A DNA stretch of 40,974 bases, taken from the NCBI GenBank assembly GCA_016929905.1, contig JAFGHX010000335.1, positions 1-40,974 on the forward strand, read 5' to 3'. The translations under genes and the position numbers were made by a program. This DNA comes from Kiritimatiellia bacterium (GTDB taxonomy: Bacteria > Verrucomicrobiota > Kiritimatiellia > JAFGHX01). Positions 1 through 6,717 of the stretch are shown piece by piece; positions within the stretch are counted from its first letter, which is position 1; every line of letters starts with the position of its first letter. The notes beneath the pieces are model-generated. The model did no database searches and had not been told where the DNA came from. It saw only the letters and a program-made list of their open reading frames with translations.

Positions 1-203
1 CACGCAACGACGATGGCCCGGCATCGCCTTGTGCGCGCCGCGGCCCCCGTGCATCCAGAATACCCGCGTCAAAATTCACCGTATTTTCCGGACAGGACAC
101 TAGTGCACGGGATGGCGGCTGTCAAGTCGGGGGCGATCGGCCTCGCCATTCCGGTGAGAACGGTCTACACTCCCCTCGAACCCACGTGATTCCGAGGTTG
201 AAC

Positions 204-1061
204 ATGAGTGGCGTGGAGGTGAAGCCGCATTTCGGGCACGGGATGTCGGCGTTTCGGACCGCGCAGCCGCCGGCGCTGGACGGGCTGCCCGGCGCCAACC
301 GGCTGGACCGGCACCAGGATCTGGAACTGAACCTGGTAGAGGGCGGCAGTTTTGTGTACCTGTTCGGGGCGCAGCCGGTTGAGGTGCGTGACGGCGAGCT
401 CACGGTGTTCTGGGGCGCGCAGCCGCACCAGCAACTGAAACGAGGGGAAGTGGAGTTCCTGAGCTGTATTCACATCCCCCTGAGCTGGGTCCTGCAATGG
501 GAGTTGCCCGGCGGGCTGATGCGCGCCATTCTCGACGGTGTGATCCTGAGTGAGCCGGATCCGCGGCGGCACGGGTTGGATTCCGAGTTGATGAAACAAT
601 GGGTGGCCGACGTTCAAAGCGGCCGGGCGGAACGCTGTCAGATCGCGTTGCTTGAGATTCAGGCCAGGCTCAGGCGGCTGGGCGAAGCCGTGGCGGGGCG
701 CGACGGCGGGGGCCAGACGCCGGCGGAGCGGGGACAGACGGATCAAGACAAGGCTTTGCGCATGGCGCGTTTCATTGCGGAGCATTACACGGCCGCGGTG
801 CGGGTGAGCGACGTGGCCCGGACGGTGGGGTTGCACCCGGACTATGCGATGACCGTCTTCAAGCGGACCTACGGTTTTACGATGACGCAGTTCATCAATC
901 AGCATCGTGTATGGCACGCGCAACGGATGCTCGCCACCACGGGCGAGCAGGTTCTCGGTGTCGCGTTGCAGTCGGGCTTCGGCTCGCTGAGCCAGTTCAA
1001 TACCGTCTTCAAACAGCTCTGCGGCAGGACGCCGCGCGAGTTCCGGAAGTCGCTCGGGTGA
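204..1061 (+). CDS. AraC family transcriptional regulator (MelR-like)
   Basis: A DNA-binding activator of 285 residues. The N-terminal part resembles the cupin-type sugar-sensing domain of MelR-like regulators, with the segment GSFVYLFG followed by LTVFWGAQPHQ. The last ~100 residues carry the two AraC helix-turn-helix units: VSDVARTVGLHPDYAMTVFK and, near the end, a VALQSGFGSLSQFNTVFKQ segment followed by GRTPREFR. Start choice: the frame opens at a GTG at 186, but the ATG at 204 has GAGG six bases upstream and is preferred. It is convergent with the second AraC gene (91 bp between stops). Its target is not visible; the gene it would be divergent from lies off the left edge. Family is confident; the inducer is unknown. 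Confidence 0.9.
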   Translation: MSGVEVKPHFGHGMSAFRTAQPPALDGLPGANRLDRHQDLELNLVEGGSFVYLFGAQPVEVRDGELTVFWGAQPHQQLKRGEVEFLSCIHIPLSWVLQWELPGGLMRAILDGVILSEPDPRRHGLDSELMKQWVADVQSGRAERCQIALLEIQARLRRLGEAVAGRDGGGQTPAERGQTDQDKALRMARFIAEHYTAAVRVSDVARTVGLHPDYAMTVFKRTYGFTMTQFINQHRVWHAQRMLATTGEQVLGVALQSGFGSLSQFNTVFKQLCGRTPREFRKSLG

Positions 1062-1070
1062 ACCGTGAAC

Positions 1071-1100
1071 CGCGAATGGACGCGAATGGACGCGAATTCG
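1071..1100. repeat. 10-bp tandem repeat, three units (CGCGAATGGA family)
   Basis: Three head-to-tail decamers occupy 1071-1080, 1081-1090 and 1091-1100; the first two are identical (CGCGAATGGA) and the third is CGCGAATTCG. They start 9 bp after the stop codon of the first AraC gene, in the 91-bp convergent spacer. The same unit recurs at 10347-10386. Confidence 0.85.
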
Positions 1101-1152
1101 CTTGCGGCCGGATCTTTGTCTTACTCTGTCCTATGCGCTCCGACATCCGGCT

Positions 1153-2052
1153 CTACACGGCAAACGCGCTGGGGGCGGCGCGGTATCGGCGGGGAGTGGC
1201 GCCCAGCTCTTTGTGAAAGACGCGGTAGAAGGTGGAGGGGATCGCAAAGCCGACTTGCGCCATGACCGTTTTTTGGGGCAGGTTCGTTTCGCGCAACAGG
1301 CGGCACGCTTCGCGGATCCGGAGTCGGTTCACGTACTCGTGGATCGGGACCCCGTACTCTGTATGGAACAGCCGGCTCAGGTGTTCGCGTGAGACCTTGA
1401 AGCGGCGCGCGAGCCGATCCACGCTGCAGGTGCCGGCCAGTTGCTCGCGGATCGCCTGTTCCGCCGACTCTGCCAGGTTCACGCGGCGGCTGATCCGCCG
1501 ATCTCGCTCCCCGGATCGCATCAGCGAATGGATCAGATCCATCACCACGGAGGCGGCGTCCGAAGCGGTCATCTCCAGAACACGCTCGCCGCGGTGACAC
1601 AGGGCAAGAATGCGGCGTCCGACGGCAGAGTCGGTGCCTATTTCGTAGATTCGCCCGTAGCGGTTGATCAGGCTGCGAGCCATGATGTCAGCGGCCTCAC
1701 CGAGGAACTGGAAGATCATGTGTTCGAGCCGTTCGCCGGGTGGCGGATCCGGAAAGCAGGAAACGTGCGGCTCGCCGACGGCGGCCAGATAGCCCTGGCC
1801 GGGTGAAAGACTCATCGTCCGATTCTTTCCGATGTGAACGCGCGCGCCACCCGCCAGGCAGCAGAAGAATGTGTGGCGCGGCGGGTTGAGGACATGGGGC
1901 CGCATATTGCGTTTCGGGTCCCAGCACCGGCCGTGTGCGATGAACCAGGGGCTCGGACACGCCGGCAACTGCCCCAGAATCCGGAAATGGGCGCTGCCCA
2001 GCCGCTCTGCCAGCTCCGACTGCTCCCAGGAGATCGGTTCTGTGTCGTTCAT
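1153..2052 (-). CDS. AraC family transcriptional regulator
   Basis: A 299-residue regulator with an N-terminal cupin-like sensor (HTFFCCLAGGARVHIG, then a PGQGYLAAVGEPH segment) and a C-terminal AraC double helix-turn-helix (SVDRLARRFKVSREHLSRLF; later KTVMAQVGFAIPSTFYRVFH and ATPRRYR). The frame can be extended to a GTG at 2073, but the ATG at 2052 has AAGGA just upstream and is preferred. It is divergent from the sulfatase-like gene at 2224, with overlapping promoters in the shared spacer, which suggests by the usual AraC logic that it controls that gene and itself. The effector is probably a sugar or glycan fragment; that is inference. Confidence 0.9.
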   Translation of the reverse strand: MNDTEPISWEQSELAERLGSAHFRILGQLPACPSPWFIAHGRCWDPKRNMRPHVLNPPRHTFFCCLAGGARVHIGKNRTMSLSPGQGYLAAVGEPHVSCFPDPPPGERLEHMIFQFLGEAADIMARSLINRYGRIYEIGTDSAVGRRILALCHRGERVLEMTASDAASVVMDLIHSLMRSGERDRRISRRVNLAESAEQAIREQLAGTCSVDRLARRFKVSREHLSRLFHTEYGVPIHEYVNRLRIREACRLLRETNLPQKTVMAQVGFAIPSTFYRVFHKELGATPRRYRAAPSAFAV

Positions 2053-2084
2053 CGGTCCTTGCGCGTCACACACCGAGATGAATC

Positions 2085-2096
2085 ATCACATAATGC
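2085..2096 (+). promoter_or_regulatory. Direct repeat copy 1, candidate AraC operator half-site
   Basis: ATCACATAATGC here matches ATCACATAGTGC at 2150-2161 in 11 of 12 positions, same orientation, start-to-start distance 65 bp (about six helical turns). The two copies bracket both promoters of the divergent spacer. AraC-family proteins commonly bind direct repeats; the assignment to the adjacent regulator is inference. Confidence 0.5.
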
Positions 2097-2099
2097 TAG

Positions 2100-2128
2100 T
2101 TGATGTATGATATGCCCATTTTTATAAT
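2100..2128 (+). promoter_or_regulatory. Sigma-70-type promoter for the sulfatase-like gene
   Basis: TTGATG at 2100-2105 and a perfect TATAAT at 2123-2128 are separated by 17 bp. The expected start of transcription near 2135 gives a leader of about 90 nt before the GTG at 2224. The local sequence is AT-rich against a GC-rich background. Confidence 0.65.
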
Positions 2129-2150
2129 AGATATGGTGGAATATTGTCAA
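2121..2150 (-). promoter_or_regulatory. Sigma-70-type promoter for the second AraC gene
   Basis: On the minus strand TTGACA (2150-2145) and TATAAA (2126-2121) are spaced by 18 bp. The -10 box overlaps the -10 box of the plus-strand promoter (2123-2128), so the two promoters should compete for polymerase. Confidence 0.55.
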
Positions 2151-2161
2151 TCACATAGTGC
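2150..2161 (+). promoter_or_regulatory. Direct repeat copy 2, candidate AraC operator half-site
   Basis: Second copy (ATCACATAGTGC) of the 12-bp direct repeat first seen at 2085-2096. It lies downstream of the plus-strand start of transcription and overlaps by one base the -35 box of the minus-strand promoter. Confidence 0.5.
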
Positions 2162-2223
2162 GATATATGGACAGCTTGCAGGTGAAGTCATCAACCACTA
2201 ACCATGGGTAGGAGGGTCTCCCC

Positions 2224-3555
2224 GTGAACGTCGTTTGGTTCTGTCTCGACACGCTGCGTGCTGATCATCTGGGCTGCTACGGGTACTTTCGGCCGACGAG
2301 CCCGACAATGGACCGGCTGGCTGAAGAGGGCGTGCTGTTTCCGCAGTCGCGCGCCAACGCCGTAGCAACGGGCCCGGCGTTCACTTCCATGTTCACGGGT
2401 CAGTACGCGGTGAACAATGAGTGGTATGTGACGCCTTTCGACAAGGGCGACATCCTGAACTTCTCGGATAATCGTCCGGTACTGCCGGAATGGATTCAGG
2501 ACCACGGCGGCATCACCACGGCCGCGTTCGACAACCTGTTCCAGTTCGCTTCGCACATGAAGCAGTTCGTGCGCGGGTTTGAATACTACGTGAACGTCAC
2601 ACGCACGAGCCGCCCGATTCATCATCACGTGGTGGGCGGCGAAGTGAACAAGCGGCTGCTGCCCTGGATTCGCGCGCACCGTGCCGAGTCGTTCTTTCTC
2701 TTTGTTCACTATTGGGACCCGCACACCCCGTACAATCAGCCCGAGGCATACGCGCGCCCGTTCGTGCACACGCCCGGACAGTGCGACGACCTGCCCGTTC
2801 AGGATGCCGCGGCCGGCTACCGGTACGTGCCGGGGTGGGGGACCGTGGAACAGATTCCCGCTACCGAGCACTCCGAGGGCAAAGTCCGGAAGGCGCGCGG
2901 ACCGCACAAGTATGCGATGAGCATCGATTCCTACGACGGTGAAATTTTGTACACGGATCATCTGATCGGGGAAGTGGTGAACGAACTCGACGCAGCCGGT
3001 TGTCTGGCGGAGACGGCGATCGTCATCAACGCCGATCATGGCGAGCAGCTCAACCAGCACTACGATTGTTGGGGCCATCCCGGCCTGCATGAGGCGAACA
3101 TCTGGACGCCGCTCATCCTGTGGCGGCCCGGCCTCTTGCCGGCCGGTGCCCGCCCGGAAGGCTATGTGCATCACATCGATGTGGCGCCGACCATCCTGAA
3201 TCTGCTCGGAATCGAAACGCCGGACGAGATGGACGGCCGGTCGTTGCTGCCTCTGGTTCGCGGCGAGGGTGAGCCCCGGACCCACCACTACGCCGAGGCG
3301 ATGGGTATGCGCTGTGTCATGCGCGACGGCTACAAGTACATCTGGCACAAATTCGCGCCGGACGAGCTCTACAACGTGGTGGCGGACCCGATGGAGGTCG
3401 TGAACCTGGTCGCTCGGGAGCCCGAGCGGCTGGAGGCGCTCCGGACGGAGTTGTTCGAATGGGTGGCGCAGAACCTGGGCGACCGCGTGGACTCGATGGG
3501 CCGACAGCTGATCCGGTGTGAAGAGCTTCGGGGGCAACCGACCCGGTACCTATGA
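2224..3555 (+). CDS. Sulfatase-like hydrolase with Thr in place of the formylglycine residue
   Basis: A 443-residue member of the alkaline phosphatase/sulfatase superfamily. Seen: the first metal-ligand region (VVWFCLDTLRADHLGCYGY, Asp9), the late metal motif NADHGEQ (Asp271, His272) and a GHPGLHE segment (His285). The nucleophile site, normally C/S-x-P-x-R followed by a T-G, reads TGPAF (Thr49 to Phe53) and then TSMFTGQY, so both the modifiable Cys/Ser and the Arg are missing. Known: related enzymes such as lipoteichoic acid synthases, phosphoethanolamine transferases and NPPs use Thr as nucleophile. Inference: it may cleave or transfer a phosphate-type ester, or be a non-canonical sulfatase. 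No signal peptide is seen, so it is likely cytoplasmic. The GTG start has GGAGG eight bases upstream. Divergent from an AraC gene. Confidence 0.88.
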   Translation: MNVVWFCLDTLRADHLGCYGYFRPTSPTMDRLAEEGVLFPQSRANAVATGPAFTSMFTGQYAVNNEWYVTPFDKGDILNFSDNRPVLPEWIQDHGGITTAAFDNLFQFASHMKQFVRGFEYYVNVTRTSRPIHHHVVGGEVNKRLLPWIRAHRAESFFLFVHYWDPHTPYNQPEAYARPFVHTPGQCDDLPVQDAAAGYRYVPGWGTVEQIPATEHSEGKVRKARGPHKYAMSIDSYDGEILYTDHLIGEVVNELDAAGCLAETAIVINADHGEQLNQHYDCWGHPGLHEANIWTPLILWRPGLLPAGARPEGYVHHIDVAPTILNLLGIETPDEMDGRSLLPLVRGEGEPRTHHYAEAMGMRCVMRDGYKYIWHKFAPDELYNVVADPMEVVNLVAREPERLEALRTELFEWVAQNLGDRVDSMGRQLIRCEELRGQPTRYL

Positions 3556-3602
3556 GGGGTGCGCCCGGCCGGGGTGTCTTGACCAGGCGTCATGCGGCGT
3601 TG

Positions 3603-3835
3603 CTACTCGATATGCTCGACCGTCCAGCCCATCGTTTCGAGGTGCTGGGCCAGCGGCTTGCGGTGGCGGCCGATCACGCGCTTCTCCCAACACATGAGGC
3701 GGGACGGCTGAGGAAGATCCTGCAGCCGTTCGGCGAGCAGGTCGGCGGCGCCCATGAGCAGGCGCGAGTACCGGTCGGGCCGCGGCCGCACGTCCACAAC
3801 GGCACGGATTCCGTGTTCCTTGGAATCTTGACCTT
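3603..3835 (-). pseudogene. Probable remnant of a DUF488 protein
   Basis: Minus-strand translation gives a segment resembling the DUF488 N-terminal motif (KEHGIRAVVDVRP) and, almost directly after it, one resembling the C-terminal motif (LMCWEKRVIGRHRKPLAQHL, then a VEHIE end). Intact DUF488 proteins have about 70 further residues between these parts and a TIGHS-like start, neither of which is present. I read it as an internally deleted, start-less relic. No ribosome-binding site fits. Family call rests on recall of motif pattern only and is tentative. Confidence 0.4.
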
Positions 3836-4010
3836 GTGAGATATGAAACCCAGGGCATAGGCAGGGAATACTGGCTCAAAGGCCGGAAGGTCCTGGACAT
3901 CCTGTCCGCTCTGGAGGCACGGGTCAAGACGGTGCGCGAGAAGCGTTGCTGAGCGGCCAGGTCTCGCGGGGTGCGGGGTGCCTCCTTGATGGCCACGCAC
4001 GGCGTCCGTC
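3836..4010. other. Rest of the spacer between the two convergent sulfatase genes
   Basis: The spacer 3556-4010 holds the DUF488-like relic and little else. On the plus strand, one frame ending at a TGA at 3951-3953 reads like a protein tail (GREYWLKGRKVLDILSALEA and further basic residues) but has no start or recognisable family; it may be another gene relic. No clear terminator was found for either flanking gene. Confidence 0.3.
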
Positions 4011-5528
4011 TCAACCGGCCAGCCACTGCTCGATCACGGCTTCATCCTCTTTGCCCCAGGGGACGATGTCCTCGATGCAGAGCCGGTCGAATCCGCTGTA
4101 GACCCTGGCCATGGTTTCGTCGTAGGTCCCGGCCGCCTTCTGTGCCTGGCGCCAGGAGAGGAAGGATTCCCTGTCGTACTGTTTGGCGCGCGCGTCGATG
4201 CCGTCGCAGTCGAGGTCAGCCGTGAGGATGCCGTCCAACTCGGCGGCGACATCGGGTTCGGCCGTTGCCAGGTTCTTTGTCTCCCAGGGGTCCTGCTGCA
4301 CGTTGAACAGCTGCGGCTCGTAGCCCGCGTACTTGACGTATTTCCACGCGCCCCTGCGCAGCATGAAGGTTCCCGTGCAGCACCGGTCCCCGTTGTATTC
4401 GCAGAAGGCCCAGTCGCGTTTGCGTGCGTCGCTGCCGGCGAGCTGGGGCAGGAGCGATTCGCCGTCCAGCGGCTCGGGATACGCGGGCGGCGCGGCGTGA
4501 TCGGCATAGCGGACGCCGGCCATATCGAGGAAGGTCGGATAGAAGTCGATGAGTGAGACGGGTGTGGTGACGGTGGCGCCCCTGTTGACGTCCGGCCCGC
4601 GAACGAGCAGGGGGACGTGGTTGGAGGGTTCGAACATGGAGCGTTTGAGGATCTGGTTCTGCTCGCCGGCCATTTCGCCGTGGTCGCTGGAGAAGACGAC
4701 GTAGGTGGAATCGTCGAGGCCGAACTCGCGCAGCGCGGCGAGGACGCTGCCGACCAGTTCGTCGAGTGCGGCGATCATCGCGAAATAGACGTGCCGTATT
4801 TCACGCACCATAGCCTCCGGGAGCGGCCTGGCGGCGTTTTTGGCGATGCGCATTTGCCGGATGACGGGGTGCTCGGTCGCCTCGAGCGGGAGCAGCCCGG
4901 GCGGGATATCGATCGCGTCGGCATCGATCATCGCCATGTGGCGGTGGTCGGCGACGAACGCGGGATGGACCAGGCCGGTCGTGAGGTAGAGCATGAACGG
5001 CTGGCCGGCGGCGGCGGCCTCTTTGAGCCACGCGACGGACCGGTCGGTGAGTTTGGCATCGCCCTGATGGCAGGTGCCGTCCTTCACCACCTGCGGCAGC
5101 GGTGTGCGGACGATGGGGCGCGGGACGCACGCCGCCCGTGTCCAGGACCCGACGCGGTCCCGGATGGAATGCATGCCGTGGCGGAAATCGAGCGGGCCGA
5201 TGAGGGCTGTGCGGTAGCCGGCTCTTTCAAGGAGGTCGGTCAGGATCGGCACGTCCTCGCGGATCCCTTCATGGTTGTTCCAGCAGTCGTAGTGGTGGGG
5301 GTACTTGCCCGTCCACATGCTGGCCCGGGCCGGATTGCAGACGGGGCAGGTGGTGTAGGCGTTGGTGAACAGCACCCCGTGTTCGGCCAGGCTGTCGAGG
5401 TGCGGGGTTGCGTTGCGCAGGGCCGGATGCCCCATGCAACCCATCTTGCGGCCGTCCATGCTTTCGGCGTTGATGAACACGATGTTCCGGTGTTGGCGTT
5501 TCGATTGGCGTGCGGTACCTGCTCCCAT
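4011..5528 (-). CDS. Sulfatase (S1-type, formylglycine-dependent)
   Basis: A 505-residue sulfatase that would hydrolyse a sulfate ester, probably from a sulfated glycan. Seen: the full activation motif CNPAR (Cys64 to Arg68) followed by ASMWTGKYPHHY; the metal motif SSDHGEM (Asp282, His283); Lys295 in a following ILKRSMFEPS segment; and a C-terminal sub-domain ending in the LFNVQQDPWETKNLA pattern typical of these enzymes. The first metal loop is INAESMDG rather than the usual Asp-Asp pair. Known: Cys64 must be oxidised to formylglycine by an FGE or anaerobic maturase, not present in this window. No signal peptide is obvious, so location is uncertain. The ATG has AAAGGAG seven bases upstream. 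Transcribed toward the Thr-type homologue; downstream of the PAS gene on the same strand across a 270-bp palindrome-rich spacer. Confidence 0.93.
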   Translation of the reverse strand: MGAGTARQSKRQHRNIVFINAESMDGRKMGCMGHPALRNATPHLDSLAEHGVLFTNAYTTCPVCNPARASMWTGKYPHHYDCWNNHEGIREDVPILTDLLERAGYRTALIGPLDFRHGMHSIRDRVGSWTRAACVPRPIVRTPLPQVVKDGTCHQGDAKLTDRSVAWLKEAAAAGQPFMLYLTTGLVHPAFVADHRHMAMIDADAIDIPPGLLPLEATEHPVIRQMRIAKNAARPLPEAMVREIRHVYFAMIAALDELVGSVLAALREFGLDDSTYVVFSSDHGEMAGEQNQILKRSMFEPSNHVPLLVRGPDVNRGATVTTPVSLIDFYPTFLDMAGVRYADHAAPPAYPEPLDGESLLPQLAGSDARKRDWAFCEYNGDRCCTGTFMLRRGAWKYVKYAGYEPQLFNVQQDPWETKNLATAEPDVAAELDGILTADLDCDGIDARAKQYDRESFLSWRQAQKAAGTYDETMARVYSGFDRLCIEDIVPWGKEDEAVIEQWLAG

Positions 5529-5592
5529 TGGCGGGCTCCTTTCTGAGAACGCAGATTATGGGCCGTCCCGGGCGAAGTGTCAACGCGGGGGA

Positions 5593-5624
5593 GCCGATTC
5601 GCGAATGGGAATTCGCGAATCGGC
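5593..5624. repeat. Perfect 14-bp inverted repeat with 4-nt loop
   Basis: Arms 5593-5606 and 5611-5624 are exact reverse complements around GGGA. Each arm contains the palindrome ATTCGCGAAT, so the site is also two tandem 10-bp palindromes. It lies 65 bp upstream of the sulfatase start. No T-tract follows on either strand. It could be an operator or an RNA hairpin. Confidence 0.8.
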
Positions 5625-5654
5625 ACGGTTGATGGCTGATGGGCGACGATCGGC

Positions 5655-5697
5655 GCCCCTCACGGGCGCGTGGCCCCCACGCGTCCCGTGCAGGGGC
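5655..5697. repeat. Long GC-rich hairpin, 19 paired bases with two single-base bulges
   Basis: Pairs are GCCCCT (5655-5660) with AGGGGC (5692-5697), CACGGG (5661-5666) with CCCGTG (5685-5690) and CGCGTGG (5667-5673) with CCACGCG (5677-5683). The loop is CCC; 5684 and 5691 are bulged. It is the middle of three palindromes between the PAS gene and the sulfatase. Confidence 0.75.
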
Positions 5698-5716
5698 TGG
5701 TTCGGCCATTGGTTTT

Positions 5717-5748
5717 CTCTCCCACCTTGCTCGAGCAAGTCAGGAGAG
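5717..5748. repeat. Palindrome centred on CTCGAG with outer inverted arms
   Basis: CTTGCTCGAGCAAG (5726-5739) is a perfect 14-bp palindrome. CTCTCC (5717-5722) and GGAGAG (5743-5748) extend it across a 3-nt internal mismatch. The centre CTCGAG and neighbouring AGCAAGT recall the 12-bp tandem repeats at 11645 and 13030. It starts 50 bp after the PAS gene stop on the minus strand and could act in termination or regulation. Confidence 0.7.
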
Positions 5749-5798
5749 AGACCGGCCCGCGCGACTCGCTTGCGGGCTTGCCGCGGTGCGGGACCCGT

Positions 5799-6398
5799 CT
5801 ATTCGTTCCGGGCGCGGTATTCGGCGAGGAGTTCTCTGGCGCAGTCGGGGCAGTAGCCGTGGGTGAACTGCAAGTCCATGTACTTGTTCATGTACTTCTC
5901 GACCGCATCCCAGTAATTGTCGTCCTGCCGGATCTTCTTGCACTTGGCGCAGATGGGCACGATCTGCCGCAGTTCGGAGAACTCGCTGATGTCTTCCAGG
6001 ACCAGCAGGACGAGCCGCTGTTCGTGGTAGTCGAACGGAGCCGCGGTGACCAGGAAGATCGCGTCGCGCGGTTCGTCCGCTTCGACGAGGGTCATGCGGG
6101 TTTTGAGCCGATGCGTTCTCTCACCGTCCAGCGCCTGCTGCACGGCCCTCCTGACGAGGCAGCTTGTGCAGGACTCGGTATGCCCGCAGCCTTCGGGGGA
6201 CTCGGCGGCGTGAATACAGCGCAGGACGGCCCCGCTGCTTTGTTTCAGGATCCGCTCCGGCTCGCCGCCGATCAATCGCGCGGCGGCCTCGTTGAAGTCC
6301 ACCACACGGATATCGCGGTTCATGACGAAGACGGCGGACGGATTCGCGTCGAGGGCAACGCGGAGCAGGGGGGCCTTGTCTGGGCTGATGGCGCGCAT
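5799..6398 (-). CDS. Stand-alone PAS protein with N- and C-terminal Cys clusters
   Basis: A 199-residue cytoplasmic protein. Residues ~10-135 form a PAS domain (SAVFVMNRDIRVVDFNEAAA, later LLVLEDISEF). Within it is a cysteine cluster C61, C71, C77 and C80 (pattern C-x9-C-x5-C-x2-C), as seen in PAS domains of some sensor kinases. The tail (~148-190) has ICAKCKKIR, C150 and C153, then H180, C183 and C186 in a THGYCPDC segment: the small zinc-finger-like motif that often ends PAS or response-regulator proteins. No kinase, GGDEF or HTH domain is present, so it probably senses a ligand, metal or redox state and signals through a partner. Start: the open frame reaches 6488, but ATG 6398 has AAAGGA six bases upstream. 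Function beyond sensing is inference. Confidence 0.85.
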   Translation of the reverse strand: MRAISPDKAPLLRVALDANPSAVFVMNRDIRVVDFNEAAARLIGGEPERILKQSSGAVLRCIHAAESPEGCGHTESCTSCLVRRAVQQALDGERTHRLKTRMTLVEADEPRDAIFLVTAAPFDYHEQRLVLLVLEDISEFSELRQIVPICAKCKKIRQDDNYWDAVEKYMNKYMDLQFTHGYCPDCARELLAEYRARNE

Positions 6399-6717
6399 CG
6401 ATGTTCCTTTGCGTTGTACCGTTCCGTTCTGTGCAGGGCCGGCGCGTACACGTGCCGGCCGACGGGCCGCGTCAACTCTTCTTCGCAAGCAGTTCGCTCA
6501 GGCGGTCGGTGGGCAGGAGCCGCCTGTCGATCAGTATCGTCTCCTGCTTCTTCTCTTCCGTTGAGGGCCTATCCGTTGCGGGTCCAGCGGACAGAAACGA
6601 TAGCAGACTCCCACAGATTTGTCGAGGCCGCTGGCGTCGGTTGACAAGCGGGGCGTGATGCCACAGAATTCCTTTTTCGCGAGCTGCAAACCGGATGAGT
6701 TTGAAGGGAGGCCGGGG
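6399..6717. other. Divergent spacer between the PAS gene and the glycoside hydrolase gene
   Basis: Holds the hydrolase promoter (6641-6669) and a 10-bp stem with TACA loop at 6437-6460 (one G-T pair), which would sit in the leader of the PAS mRNA. On the minus strand, about 28 codons ending at a TGA at 6472 read like a natural protein tail (IDRRLLPTDRLSELLAKKS) but have no plausible start; they may be a gene relic. Confidence 0.45.
6641..6669 (+). promoter_or_regulatory. Sigma-70-type promoter for the GH140-like gene
   Basis: A perfect TTGACA at 6641-6646 is followed after 17 bp by CAGAAT at 6664-6669 (4 of 6 matches). Transcription near 6676 gives a ~42-nt leader and supports the ATG at 6718 over in-frame starts at 6619 and 6658. 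Confidence 0.5.

Noticed and set aside
1..54. Possible start of a minus-strand gene leaving by the left edge (ATG at 54, 18 codons)
   Set aside because: Too short to judge, and no ribosome-binding site precedes the ATG.
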